A DNA stretch of 64,000 nucleotides. It comes from Streptomyces massasporeus (GTDB lineage Bacteria; Actinomycetota; Actinomycetes; Streptomycetales; Streptomycetaceae). The stretch lies in NCBI RefSeq assembly GCF_014648995.1, contig NZ_BMSE01000005.1, forward strand, positions 186,001 to 250,000, given 5' to 3'. The notes beneath the pieces are model-generated. The model saw only the letters and a program-made list of their open reading frames with translations, was not told the DNA's origin and did no database searches. Positions 45,401 to 53,204 of the stretch are shown piece after piece. The first letter of the stretch is position 1. Every line of letters begins with the position of its first letter. A program made the position numbers and the translations under genes.

Positions 45401-45605
45401 CAGCCGGCTGGTCGCCGCCGCCGCGGCCGTGCCCGGAGTGGAGAGCGTCGAGGTCACGAGGCTGCGGCGGCTGTCCGAACAAGACCGAGGAGAGAGGGAG
45501 GACGGCGTGCTGCGGCTCGGCCCGCTGGAGATCGCCACCTGCGACAACGACCCGGACCGGCCGGAGAACGGCCTGCTGGCGATATCCCTGGGAGGTGCCC
45601 GATGA
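42495..45605 (+). CDS. Large baseplate wedge protein (gp6/J-like, Afp11-type)
   Basis: 1036 residues. The N-terminal ~115 residues are an extra beta domain (RAARLNGVDTVEADDGGLLLTVTF). The baseplate core signature is VIDYTARDYDTIRKLLLDRL, ERNAADLGVTLVELLAYTGDQISYQQDAVATEAYLDTARRR. The C-terminal part has gp6/J-like segments: GDGRHGARPAPGS, GTAGNVGAEAINHLV, VTAEDYAALAGALPGVQRAAAEL, LYRVLGSGRLPGGRLGF. It forms the wedge arms with the next gene product. The ATG overlaps the gp25-like stop, and its own stop overlaps the next ATG. Confidence 0.9.
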   Translation: MTTGTTASRRGKVRAARLNGVDTVEADDGGLLLTVTFLGKAPHGLGPENVRIDGGRRVTGITAVDVSVEREEDPELDDRLYVTLDRAGDTSRYRLSLVETDPYGRPGTEPYRGFDQRYHSATFAFGPDCPTPFDCKDAPGEEPSFPAAPVIDYTARDYDTIRKLLLDRLALTTPDWVERNAADLGVTLVELLAYTGDQISYQQDAVATEAYLDTARRRVSVRRHVRLIDYAMHDGCNARAYVTLQTADDQVLAPGTFRFASVDVRSLDPHDRPEPGVVIDEADLGDLDERGSVEVFEPVVATDPLELRVAHNAIRLWTWGGEVCTLPRGATAATLRDAWADPETCRERRLALRPGDVLVLEEVRGPRTGTPGDADPAHRQAVRLTSVTPGVDRIEDQPVLEVTWAAEDALRFPLCLTTRAGRDCLPVEDVTLARGNVVLVDHGRTLTGLPEAVTVPPVPAIAAVCDRPAFGCHDTEEGNAPARLVNALTDKAGSGRALVPDDVRELFDVVGEAATHRAGLGLESAGQRHEQVVPGTAYAQAAALRTLLAQSVYPGIAPRFRPILGRAPVTQAVPYPDPGTVAAGQAARIAAIPGRVRQRLVELWRSARDRDGLGEQEIAELAVVYGLDVLERLELRTHPVRALRELLYRSDQLLATKVRRAEILAARARAGTVLDGPIAWEVAHAWGPAYAAGLHPEETVLRGPATAALAQDPRRALPAVRLHGTDETWVPRRDLLDSGPRDRHFVGELEDDGRLALRFGDGRHGARPAPGSRLELRHRLGGGTAGNVGAEAINHLVVQGACAAPVAVVRNPLPATGGIQPEPVGQVRQLAPLDLRRTRLRAVTAEDYAALAGALPGVQRAAAELRWTGSVQEAHIAIDAYGTAAPSGELLDSVAQALETYRRIGHDLVVGPARLVPLDIALRVCAKPGHQHGQILAELYRVLGSGRLPGGRLGFFHPDALTFGGPVRLSRLVAAAAAVPGVESVEVTRLRRLSEQDRGEREDGVLRLGPLEIATCDNDPDRPENGLLAISLGGAR

Positions 45606-48600
45606 CGGACACGCACCCGGTCACCGCGACCGACGCGTGCGGTTGCGGCGGTGCCTGCCGCGGCGGCCATGACGAGCGCCTCGCTCCGGCCCCGCCGCAC
45701 AACGCGCCCGGCCGCACCGCGCTGGACTACCGCGTCGGCGCGTACGGCTCCTTCCGGGCCGCCCTGCTCGACCGGCTCGCCTCGCCCGCCCACCCGGCGC
45801 TGAACGACCTCACCGTCCGCACCCCGGACGACCCGGCGATCGGCCTGCTCGACGCCACGGCCGTCCTCGGCGACCTGCTCACCTTCCACACCGAGCGGAT
45901 CGCCGACGAGGCCTACATCCGCACCGCGAACGAACACCGCTCTCTGGTGCTGCTCGGCCGGCTCGTCGGACACCGCCCGCGTCCCGGGGTCGCCGCCGCC
46001 ACACACCTGGCGTACACCCTCGAACGCGATCCGCGCGCCGAGGCCCAGAACGTGCTGATCCCGCGCGGTGCGCGCAGCCACAGCGTGCCCGCGTCCGCCG
46101 ACGAGGCGTCGCTCACCTTCGAGACCGCCCGGGACCTGACGGCCCGCTGGGACTTCAACGAGCTGAAGGTCCGCCGCCGCCGTCCCTCGCTCGTCACGCC
46201 GCAGGACCTCGACCAGCGTTCGGAGCTGTTCGTCGAGGGCACGGGGCTCTCCCTCCGGACCGGCGATCAGTTGCTGTTCGTCTTCGGGGAGGGCGCGGGC
46301 GGTGCGCGCAAGCTGCTGCCCGTGGCGAGGACGCGGGTCGACCGGGACGACGACGTCACGGCGATCTCCCTGCCGAAGTCGGCGCCGCCGAGCCTGAAGG
46401 AGGTCGTCGACGAGGTACGCCGCTGGACGGCTGCGCCCGCTCAGCCGGGAGAGCCGGGGGAGGAGCCGCCCACGCCGGAGGTGCCCAACCCGCGTCCGGT
46501 CAGCCGGCTGATCGAGGACTTCGAGGACCAGGTCCTCGAACCGCTCCGTGACGACCTGGACGGGGTCAAGACGCCCGAGCGGCTCGCGGGCCGTCTCGCG
46601 GAGCCTCTTGCGCGTCTGGGTGAGGCGCAGGTGCTGGCTGCTCCGTATGAGGACGTGGCGGCGTGGTTCGGGCAGTTGGAAGCGGTGCTTGCCGAACTCG
46701 CGGAGCGGGCTCTGGAGTTGGCGCCGGCGCAGGCGGATGCGGAGGGTGCGGTGGTGGGTGGTCTGCCGTCTGCTGCGCCGTCTGGGCTGATCGCGCAGTT
46801 CCCCGCGCCCCTGGGGGGCGACGCGCGGGCTGCCGCTTTGGAAGCCCTGGGCGCCGTACTACCAGCCCTGCGCGCCACCGCCCCCGTGCCCCGGGGCACC
46901 ACCGGGCGGCAGCTCCCGGGTACCGACACCGCACGCCTCCTCTCCGCCCTCGACCCTGGCCTCGGCAGCCTCTACCCGGCCTGGCGCACGGCCGCCGCCC
47001 CTGGCGCCCCGCAGCTCCTGCGCGAGCTGCTCGCCCTGCGCGTCACCGCGGCCCCCTTCGGCGCCACGGCACCGCTCAAGCCGGTCCAGGACGATCGCGG
47101 CCGGGTCATCCGCACCGCCGACTGGCCCCTGACCGGCGCGGTGCTGGCGACCATGCGGGTCGTGTACGACACGGCCGGCAAGACGCCGGTCCGGGCCGAG
47201 TTCCAGTACGTCGAGGGCAGCAGCTCCGACCAGCGCGCCGAGAACCTGCCCGTCACCCAGCCGGTCACCTTCACGCTCGGACCCGGCCGGATCGAGCTGT
47301 CCGTGCGCTCCGGCCAGGACCGCGACCTGAACTGGCTCAACCGGCGGCCCGCCGACTCCCAGGAACCCGGCGTCACCGCCCGTCTCTCCGCCGGCCTGCC
47401 CGAGCGCACGCTGTTCGTGTCCCGGCCCGACGACGAGGGCCTGGTCCACGTCGGCGTGCACAACGGCACCTCCCAGCAGATCGCCCTCCGGCCGGGGGCC
47501 GGTGAGCAGTTCACCCACGGCGAGTACGAGGTCAGCCTCAAGTACACGGTGGGCAGCGCCGAGCCGGGCGTCGAGGTCGTCATCGCCAGCAAGCCGGAGC
47601 CGGTCAACCGCCGCACCCTCCAGCTGGACACCGTGCACGACGGCATCACCGTCGGCAGCTGGGTGGCCGTCCGACGGCCCGCCAAGGGCGCCGACGGGGG
47701 CGTCCCCGGCGACCCGAAGCTGGCGTTCGTCACCACCCGGGTGGTGGCCGCCCGCACGGCCGCGTACACCACCTACGGCATCACCGGCCGCGGCACCGAA
47801 CTCACCCTCGCCGACCCCTGGCTGGACGAGTTCGACGTCCTGCTGTCGCACATCCGCGACACCACCGTGCACGCCGCGGGAGAGCCCCTGCGCCTCGCGG
47901 ACGAACCCCTCGGCGAGGACGTGCACGGCAACGAGATCGAACTCGCCGAGCTGTACGAGGGTCTGCGGCCCGGCCGTACGCTCGTCGTCGCGGGCGAGCG
48001 CAGCGACATCCCGGGGGTGGCCGGCCTCGAGGCCACGGAGATCGTGACCATCGCCTCCGCCGACCCGGCCGTCGACCCCCGGCTGCCCGGCGACCACGTC
48101 CACACCCGGCTCGTGCTCACCGGGGACCTGGCCCACCGCTACCGCCGCGAGACGGTCCGCGTCCTCGGCAACGTCGTCGAGGCCACCCACGGCGAGAGCC
48201 GCGAGGAGGCCGTCGGCAGCGGTGACTCGGACCGCGTCAACCAGACCTTCGCGCTCTGGCAGTCCCCGCTGACCTGGCTCGCCGACGACAACCCCCTCGG
48301 CGCCACCCCCGTGCTGGAGGTCCGGGTGGACGGGGTGCTGTGGCACGAGGTCGACAGCCTCGCCGGACACGGCCCGGCCGAGCGGGTCTACATCACCGGC
48401 TCCACGGCCGACGGCCGGACGACCGTGACCTTCGGCGACGGCGTGCACGGCGCCCGGCTGCCCTCCGGCCACGAGAACATCCGCGCCCGCTACCGCTTCG
48501 GCACCGGCAAGGCCGCCAACATGCCGGCGGACCGGATCACGCAGCCCCTCACCCGGCCGCTCGGCGTCACCGCGGTCACCAACCCGCGCCCGGTCACCGG

Positions 48601-49426
48601 CGGTGCCGACGCCGACGGCCCGGGCCTGACCCGCCGTACGGTTCCGCTGGCCGTCTCGGCCCTGGACCGGCTGGTGTCCGAGTCCGACTTCGAGGACTTC
48701 GCCCGCTCCCGCGCCGGCATCGGCCGGGCCGCCGCACGCGAACTCTTCGACGGGCGGCGGCGCGTGCTGCACGTGACGGTCGCCGGCACGGACGACGTGC
48801 CGATCGCCCCCGACTCGAACACGCTCACAGCCCTGCGCGGCGCCCTCGCCGAGTACGGCGACCCCGGCCTCCCGGTCCGCGTGGACGGGCGTGAACCGGT
48901 CCTGCTGCTGATCGCCGCGAAGGTGAAGGTCGCCCCCGACCACGCCTGGCAGTACGTCGAACCCCGGCTGCGGCAGGCCCTGTTGCACCGGCTCGGCTTC
49001 GAAGGCCGGGAGCTGGGCCGGCCTGCCCGCCTCTCCGAGGTCCTGGCCACCGCCCACACCGTGCCCGGCGTCGACTACGTGGACGTCGACGTCTTCACCG
49101 GCGTACCCGCCTCCGCCACCGCGGAGGAACTCACCGCACTCCTCACTCGGCCCGGCCCGCCCCGGGCGTCCGTCCCGGCGCACCCGGCGGCGTACGACGA
49201 GAAGATCCACACGGTTCGCGCCGACGACGGCGAGACGCTGTCGGAGATCTGCGCCCGGCACGGGATCCCGCTCGCCGAACTCCTGCGTCTCAACCCCGAC
49301 ATCACCGACACCCGGCGCCTGCCCCGGGGCCGGTCGGTGTTCGTCTTCCGCGGCATCCGCCCGGCCCAGCTCGCGCTGCTGTCGCCCCGCGCCGCGGACA
49401 CCCTGATCCTTACGGAGGTCAAGTGA
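45602..49426 (+). CDS. Second large baseplate protein with C-terminal LysM-like motif and an embedded repeat segment
   Basis: 1274 residues. A Cys-rich start (DACGCGGACRGGHDE) precedes the baseplate signature (NDLTVRTPDDPAIGLLDATAVLGDLLTFHTERIADEAYIRTANEHRSLVLLGRLVGHRPRPGVAA). J-like C-terminal segments follow (VTFGDGVHGARLPSGHENI, SDFEDFARSRAGIGRAAAREL, VDYVDVDVFTGVP). Residues ~1200-1250 hold a LysM-like unit (DDGETLSEICARHGIPLAELLRLNPDI). Between about 46590 and 46830 the codon usage changes abruptly and the segment includes the dispersed repeat core (encoding GLIAQFPAP), pointing to an in-frame insertion in a loop. Both ends overlap neighbouring genes. Confidence 0.88.
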   Translation: MTDTHPVTATDACGCGGACRGGHDERLAPAPPHNAPGRTALDYRVGAYGSFRAALLDRLASPAHPALNDLTVRTPDDPAIGLLDATAVLGDLLTFHTERIADEAYIRTANEHRSLVLLGRLVGHRPRPGVAAATHLAYTLERDPRAEAQNVLIPRGARSHSVPASADEASLTFETARDLTARWDFNELKVRRRRPSLVTPQDLDQRSELFVEGTGLSLRTGDQLLFVFGEGAGGARKLLPVARTRVDRDDDVTAISLPKSAPPSLKEVVDEVRRWTAAPAQPGEPGEEPPTPEVPNPRPVSRLIEDFEDQVLEPLRDDLDGVKTPERLAGRLAEPLARLGEAQVLAAPYEDVAAWFGQLEAVLAELAERALELAPAQADAEGAVVGGLPSAAPSGLIAQFPAPLGGDARAAALEALGAVLPALRATAPVPRGTTGRQLPGTDTARLLSALDPGLGSLYPAWRTAAAPGAPQLLRELLALRVTAAPFGATAPLKPVQDDRGRVIRTADWPLTGAVLATMRVVYDTAGKTPVRAEFQYVEGSSSDQRAENLPVTQPVTFTLGPGRIELSVRSGQDRDLNWLNRRPADSQEPGVTARLSAGLPERTLFVSRPDDEGLVHVGVHNGTSQQIALRPGAGEQFTHGEYEVSLKYTVGSAEPGVEVVIASKPEPVNRRTLQLDTVHDGITVGSWVAVRRPAKGADGGVPGDPKLAFVTTRVVAARTAAYTTYGITGRGTELTLADPWLDEFDVLLSHIRDTTVHAAGEPLRLADEPLGEDVHGNEIELAELYEGLRPGRTLVVAGERSDIPGVAGLEATEIVTIASADPAVDPRLPGDHVHTRLVLTGDLAHRYRRETVRVLGNVVEATHGESREEAVGSGDSDRVNQTFALWQSPLTWLADDNPLGATPVLEVRVDGVLWHEVDSLAGHGPAERVYITGSTADGRTTVTFGDGVHGARLPSGHENIRARYRFGTGKAANMPADRITQPLTRPLGVTAVTNPRPVTGGADADGPGLTRRTVPLAVSALDRLVSESDFEDFARSRAGIGRAAARELFDGRRRVLHVTVAGTDDVPIAPDSNTLTALRGALAEYGDPGLPVRVDGREPVLLLIAAKVKVAPDHAWQYVEPRLRQALLHRLGFEGRELGRPARLSEVLATAHTVPGVDYVDVDVFTGVPASATAEELTALLTRPGPPRASVPAHPAAYDEKIHTVRADDGETLSEICARHGIPLAELLRLNPDITDTRRLPRGRSVFVFRGIRPAQLALLSPRAADTLILTEVK
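46590..46830 (+). repeat. Foreign-looking in-frame segment with the dispersed repeat core
   Basis: The segment has many T- and A-ending codons compared with the flanks. It contains the 21-base core at 46791-46811, identical to 26562-26582, and the same GCGCCCC/GGGGCG hairpin. The reading frame is kept, adding a helical segment and a short linker to the baseplate protein. Confidence 0.6.
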
Positions 49427-51573
49427 TGTCCCCGGACCACCGGTTGGAGACCCCGGCCCCTGCGGCGCCCCGGGAGCCGGACGGGCTAGCCGACCTGCTG
49501 CCCCGCCGGCACCGGCTGCGCGACGCCGAGGAGGGCGAGCCGCTGCGCGCGCTGCTCGCCGTGATCGCCGAGCAGATCGACCGCGTCCGCGACGGCGTCC
49601 AGCAGGGCTACGAGGACCTGTTCGTGGAGACGGCGGCGCCCTGGGTGCTGCCGTACCTGGGCGACCTCGTCGGCTACCGCACCCTGCCCGGCTACGAACG
49701 CGTCCTCACCACCGGCCTGCACGACGGCGGCCGGGCCGCCCTCGCCGAGGCCGTCGCCCCCCGCCGGGACGTCGCCGCCACGGTCGCGAACCGCCGCCGC
49801 AAGGGCACCCTGCACCTGCTGGAGGAACTGTCCGAGCAGGTCGCTTCCTGGCCTGCCCGGGCCGTCGAACTGTCCCGGCAGGTCGCCCACACGCAGCCTG
49901 TGAAGCTGCACGGCACCGGCACCCATCGCGGCCGGCGCGGCCGCCTCACCGACCTGCGCGACGGCGCCGAACTCGCCCTCGGCGGCGGGCCCTTCGCGAA
50001 CACGGCCCGGACGGTCGACGTCCGCCGCGCCGACTCCCGGCACCGTCAGGGCGGCTGGAGTCCGGCCGGTGCCGCCCTGTTCGTGTGGCGGCTGAAGGCG
50101 TACGCCCTGACCCGCACCCCGGCCTACTGCATCGACCGGGCCCGCAACCTGTACACCTTCTCGATCCTCGGCAACGACACCCCCCTGGTCACCAAGCCGT
50201 TCCCGGAGCCTTCGCCGACGCACATCGCCGGCGTCGACAACGTCCCGGCGTTCATCACCCGCCGCCTCCTGCACGACCGGCTGCTCGACTACTACGGCCC
50301 CGGCAAGAGCTTCGTCATCCGGCGCGACGGCGAGGACAACCCCGTCCCGCCGTCCGACATCGTGGTCGCCGACCTGTCCGACTGGCGCTACCGGCCCCGG
50401 CGCGGGCAGGTGGCCGTCGACCCGGAGCTGGGCCGGATGGCGTTCGGCTCGCGGTCGGCGCCCCGGCAGGGCGTGTGGGTCGACCACCACTACGCCTTCG
50501 CCGCCGACTTGGGCGGCGGCGAGTACGAACGGGACCGGCAGCCGCGGCCGGACGCCGAGGTGTACCGGGTCGGGCCCGGGCAGCCCCACCGGCAGATCAT
50601 GGACGCCTACCGGGCCTGGCAGCACGACCGCCGGGCCGGCCGCACCGGCCCCGCCGGCATCGTCGAGATCACCCACAGCGGCGCCTACCAGGAGCAGCTG
50701 GACTTCGACCTCGACCCCGGCGACCGGCTCGAGGTGCGCGCGGCCGAGGGAACCCGCCCGGTCATCCGGCTGCTCGACTGGTACAGCAACCGCCCCGACG
50801 CCCTCAACATCCGCGCGGTGTCCGACGACTGCGCCCCGCACGAGCGGCCTCGGATCGTGCTCGACGGACTGCTCGTCGCCGGGCGCGGCATCAACGTCAC
50901 CGGTGCCCTGGGCGCCGTCGTCGTACGGCACAGCACGCTCGTACCCGGCTGGTCGCTGGAGCCCGGGTGCGCACCGCACTCGCCCGAGGAACCGAGCATC
51001 GTCCTGGACCGCACCACCGCGTGCCTCCAGATCGAGCACAGCATCCTCGGCACCATCGAGGTCATCGGCGACGAGGTGAGCGAGGACACCCTCGACATCC
51101 ACATCCGCGACAGCGTCCTGGACGCCACCGCCGACGACCGCGAGGCCCTCTCCGCCCCCGACTGCCGCCACGCCCACGCCGTGCTCCACCTGCACCGCAC
51201 CACCGTCATCGGCGAGATCCACACGCACGCCGTGGAGATCGCGGAGAACAGCGTCCTCACGGGCCGGCTCCACGTGGCCCGGCGCGGCATCGGCTGCCTG
51301 CGGTACTCCTACGTCCCCACCGGTTCGCGCACCCCGCGCCGCCACCGCTGCCCGGACACCAAGCCGCTGTTCACCTCCCAGCGCTACGGCACGCCCTGGT
51401 ACGGGCTGCTCGCGGACCGCTGCCCCGAGGAGATCCGGCGCGGCGCCGACGACGGCGCCGAACTCGGCGTCTTCCACGACCTGTACCGGCCGCAGCGCGA
51501 GGACGGCCTCAGGGCCCGGCTCGCCGAGTACACGCCGGCCGGCACCGACGCCGGGATCTTCTTCGTGACGTGA
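49426..51573 (+). CDS. Tail protein I-like baseplate protein with beta-helix C-terminus
   Basis: 715 residues. The N-terminal region (about 20-130) resembles P2 gpI-type baseplate proteins (LADLLPRRHRLRDAEEGEPL, GYEDLFVETAAPWVLPYLGDLVGYR). The central part carries YRPRRGQVAVDPELGRMAFG. The C-terminal ~250 residues have short repeating beta segments (IVLDGLLVAGRGINVTGALG, LQIEHSILGTIEVIGDE, HLHRTTVIGEIHTHAVEIAENSV), typical of a right-handed parallel beta-helix. It may take the place of a fibre or receptor-contacting protein. ATG 49426 has GGAGG at 7-base spacing; GTG 49423 is an alternative. Confidence 0.8.
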   Translation: MSPDHRLETPAPAAPREPDGLADLLPRRHRLRDAEEGEPLRALLAVIAEQIDRVRDGVQQGYEDLFVETAAPWVLPYLGDLVGYRTLPGYERVLTTGLHDGGRAALAEAVAPRRDVAATVANRRRKGTLHLLEELSEQVASWPARAVELSRQVAHTQPVKLHGTGTHRGRRGRLTDLRDGAELALGGGPFANTARTVDVRRADSRHRQGGWSPAGAALFVWRLKAYALTRTPAYCIDRARNLYTFSILGNDTPLVTKPFPEPSPTHIAGVDNVPAFITRRLLHDRLLDYYGPGKSFVIRRDGEDNPVPPSDIVVADLSDWRYRPRRGQVAVDPELGRMAFGSRSAPRQGVWVDHHYAFAADLGGGEYERDRQPRPDAEVYRVGPGQPHRQIMDAYRAWQHDRRAGRTGPAGIVEITHSGAYQEQLDFDLDPGDRLEVRAAEGTRPVIRLLDWYSNRPDALNIRAVSDDCAPHERPRIVLDGLLVAGRGINVTGALGAVVVRHSTLVPGWSLEPGCAPHSPEEPSIVLDRTTACLQIEHSILGTIEVIGDEVSEDTLDIHIRDSVLDATADDREALSAPDCRHAHAVLHLHRTTVIGEIHTHAVEIAENSVLTGRLHVARRGIGCLRYSYVPTGSRTPRRHRCPDTKPLFTSQRYGTPWYGLLADRCPEEIRRGADDGAELGVFHDLYRPQREDGLRARLAEYTPAGTDAGIFFVT

Positions 51574-51656
51574 GGCGCGCACCGGCCGACGGCGTGCAGC
51601 GCGCACCCGCCACCGACCTCGTGAACCCGCACTTCTGAACCAGGGGGACACCCTTC

Positions 51657-53204
51657 ATGCACGCAGACCTCTCCCGCTCCACCTTCCGCCCGGAGCGGCA
51701 CTACTCCGCGGTCGTCGCCCAGCAGGGCCGCGTCCAGCTCGACGCCGACCTCAACGAGCAGACCGCGATCCAGCTCCACCAGGCCCGCAGCCTCGCCGCC
51801 GACCTGATCGGACCGCACGGCGGACCGCGCGACGCCGCCGGTTTCCGCATCGAGTACGTGGGCGGCAAGCACGAGATCGACACCCTCCTGATCCACGGCG
51901 GCCGGTACTACGTCGACGGCATCCTGTGCGACGCCGACCGGCCTGCGGCCGCAGTGCCCGTCACCGACGAGGAGAGCGAGGAGTCCACGCCGGAAGAGCC
52001 CGCGCACTGGACCTACTGGGACCAGCCCGACGGCTTCCGCGACCCGGAGAAACCCGGCGACCGGCTGCCCTCGCCCGCCCGGACGCCGTTCGTGGCCTAC
52101 CTCCAGGTGTGGGAGCGCTCGGTGAGTGCCGCCGAGGACCCGGCACTGCGCGAGGTCGCCCTCGGCGCGGCCCTGCCCGACACCGCCGCCCGTGTGAAGG
52201 TCGTCTGGCAGGTGCTGGCGCTGTCCCTCACCGCGCTGGAGATCGAGGAGACCGACCCGTCCAAGGAGACGGTGCGGGGCGCCTTCACCCGCTGGGCGCA
52301 GCGCCGGGCGGCCCCTTCGGCCCGGCTCGCCGCCCGCAGCGAGCGCCCCGACCACGCGGACGACGACCCGTGCCTGGTCAGGCCGGACGCCCGCTACCGC
52401 GGCACGGAGAACCAGCTGTACCGGGTGGAGGTCCACGAGGGCGGAGAGGCGAAGGACGCCACGTTCAAGTGGTCCCGGGAGAACGGCTCCGTCGTCTTCT
52501 CCGTCGACGAACTCGACGGTACCTGGGTGCAGTTGGCGTCCCTCGGCCATGACGACAAGCTGGACCTGGACGTCGGCGACCACGTGGAGTTCGTGGACAC
52601 CGCATACGCCTCCCGACTGGAGCCCCTGCCGCTGCTGCGCGTCGAGGAACTCGACCTGCCCGGCCGCCGGGTCCGCCTGTCCGCCGAACCCGCCCCGGGT
52701 GTCGGACGGCTCGCGCACCTCAACCCGTACCTGCGCCGCTGGGACCACACGGGCGGCCCGAGGCGCAAGGGCCGCAGCACGGCGCTGAAGGGCGGGGCCA
52801 TCCCCGTCACCGAGGGGGAGTGGCTGCCCCTGGAGGACGGCGTCGAGGTCCACTTCGCCCGGGGCGGCGCCTACCGCACCGGCGACCACTGGATCGTCCC
52901 GGCCCGCACGGCCACCGGCAGCGTCGAATGGCCGACCGACCAGGCCCGCCGTCCGCTGCTCCAGGCACCCGCCGGCATCGCCCGGCACTTCGCCCCGCTG
53001 GCCCTGATCAAGGGCGAGGGCAGCGCGGTCGACCTGCGCCTGGCCTTCGGACCGCTGGCGAGCAGCATGCCGGCCGCCGACGAGGCGACGCTCGCCGCGG
53101 AGGAACAGGCCCGCCGCGAGGAGCAGGCCGCCGAGGCCGACCCCTCCCAGGGGCGGTCGCAGACCACAGCGGAGGCGGAAGCCGCCGTGGAAGGAGACAA
53201 CTGA
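51657..53204 (+). CDS. DUF6519-domain eCIS protein
   Basis: 515 residues. The N-terminal motif MHADLSRSTFRPERHYSAVVAQQGRVQLDADLNEQ is the hallmark of the DUF6519 family found at the end of many actinobacterial eCIS loci. Inner features: GGRYYVDGILCDA, PFVAYLQVWERSV, YRVEVHEG, FKWSRENGSVVF. An acidic C-terminal helix (AEEQARREEQAAEADPSQG) follows. Beta-rich, no signal peptide. Probably baseplate periphery; the role is unproven. Ribosome-binding site AGGGGG before the ATG. The stop overlaps the next gene's ATG by one base (TGATG). Confidence 0.85.
   Translation: MHADLSRSTFRPERHYSAVVAQQGRVQLDADLNEQTAIQLHQARSLAADLIGPHGGPRDAAGFRIEYVGGKHEIDTLLIHGGRYYVDGILCDADRPAAAVPVTDEESEESTPEEPAHWTYWDQPDGFRDPEKPGDRLPSPARTPFVAYLQVWERSVSAAEDPALREVALGAALPDTAARVKVVWQVLALSLTALEIEETDPSKETVRGAFTRWAQRRAAPSARLAARSERPDHADDDPCLVRPDARYRGTENQLYRVEVHEGGEAKDATFKWSRENGSVVFSVDELDGTWVQLASLGHDDKLDLDVGDHVEFVDTAYASRLEPLPLLRVEELDLPGRRVRLSAEPAPGVGRLAHLNPYLRRWDHTGGPRRKGRSTALKGGAIPVTEGEWLPLEDGVEVHFARGGAYRTGDHWIVPARTATGSVEWPTDQARRPLLQAPAGIARHFAPLALIKGEGSAVDLRLAFGPLASSMPAADEATLAAEEQARREEQAAEADPSQGRSQTTAEAEAAVEGDN

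Noticed and set aside
42093..45482. A 1129-codon antisense frame opposite the first wedge gene
   Set aside because: Shadow frame without family motifs.
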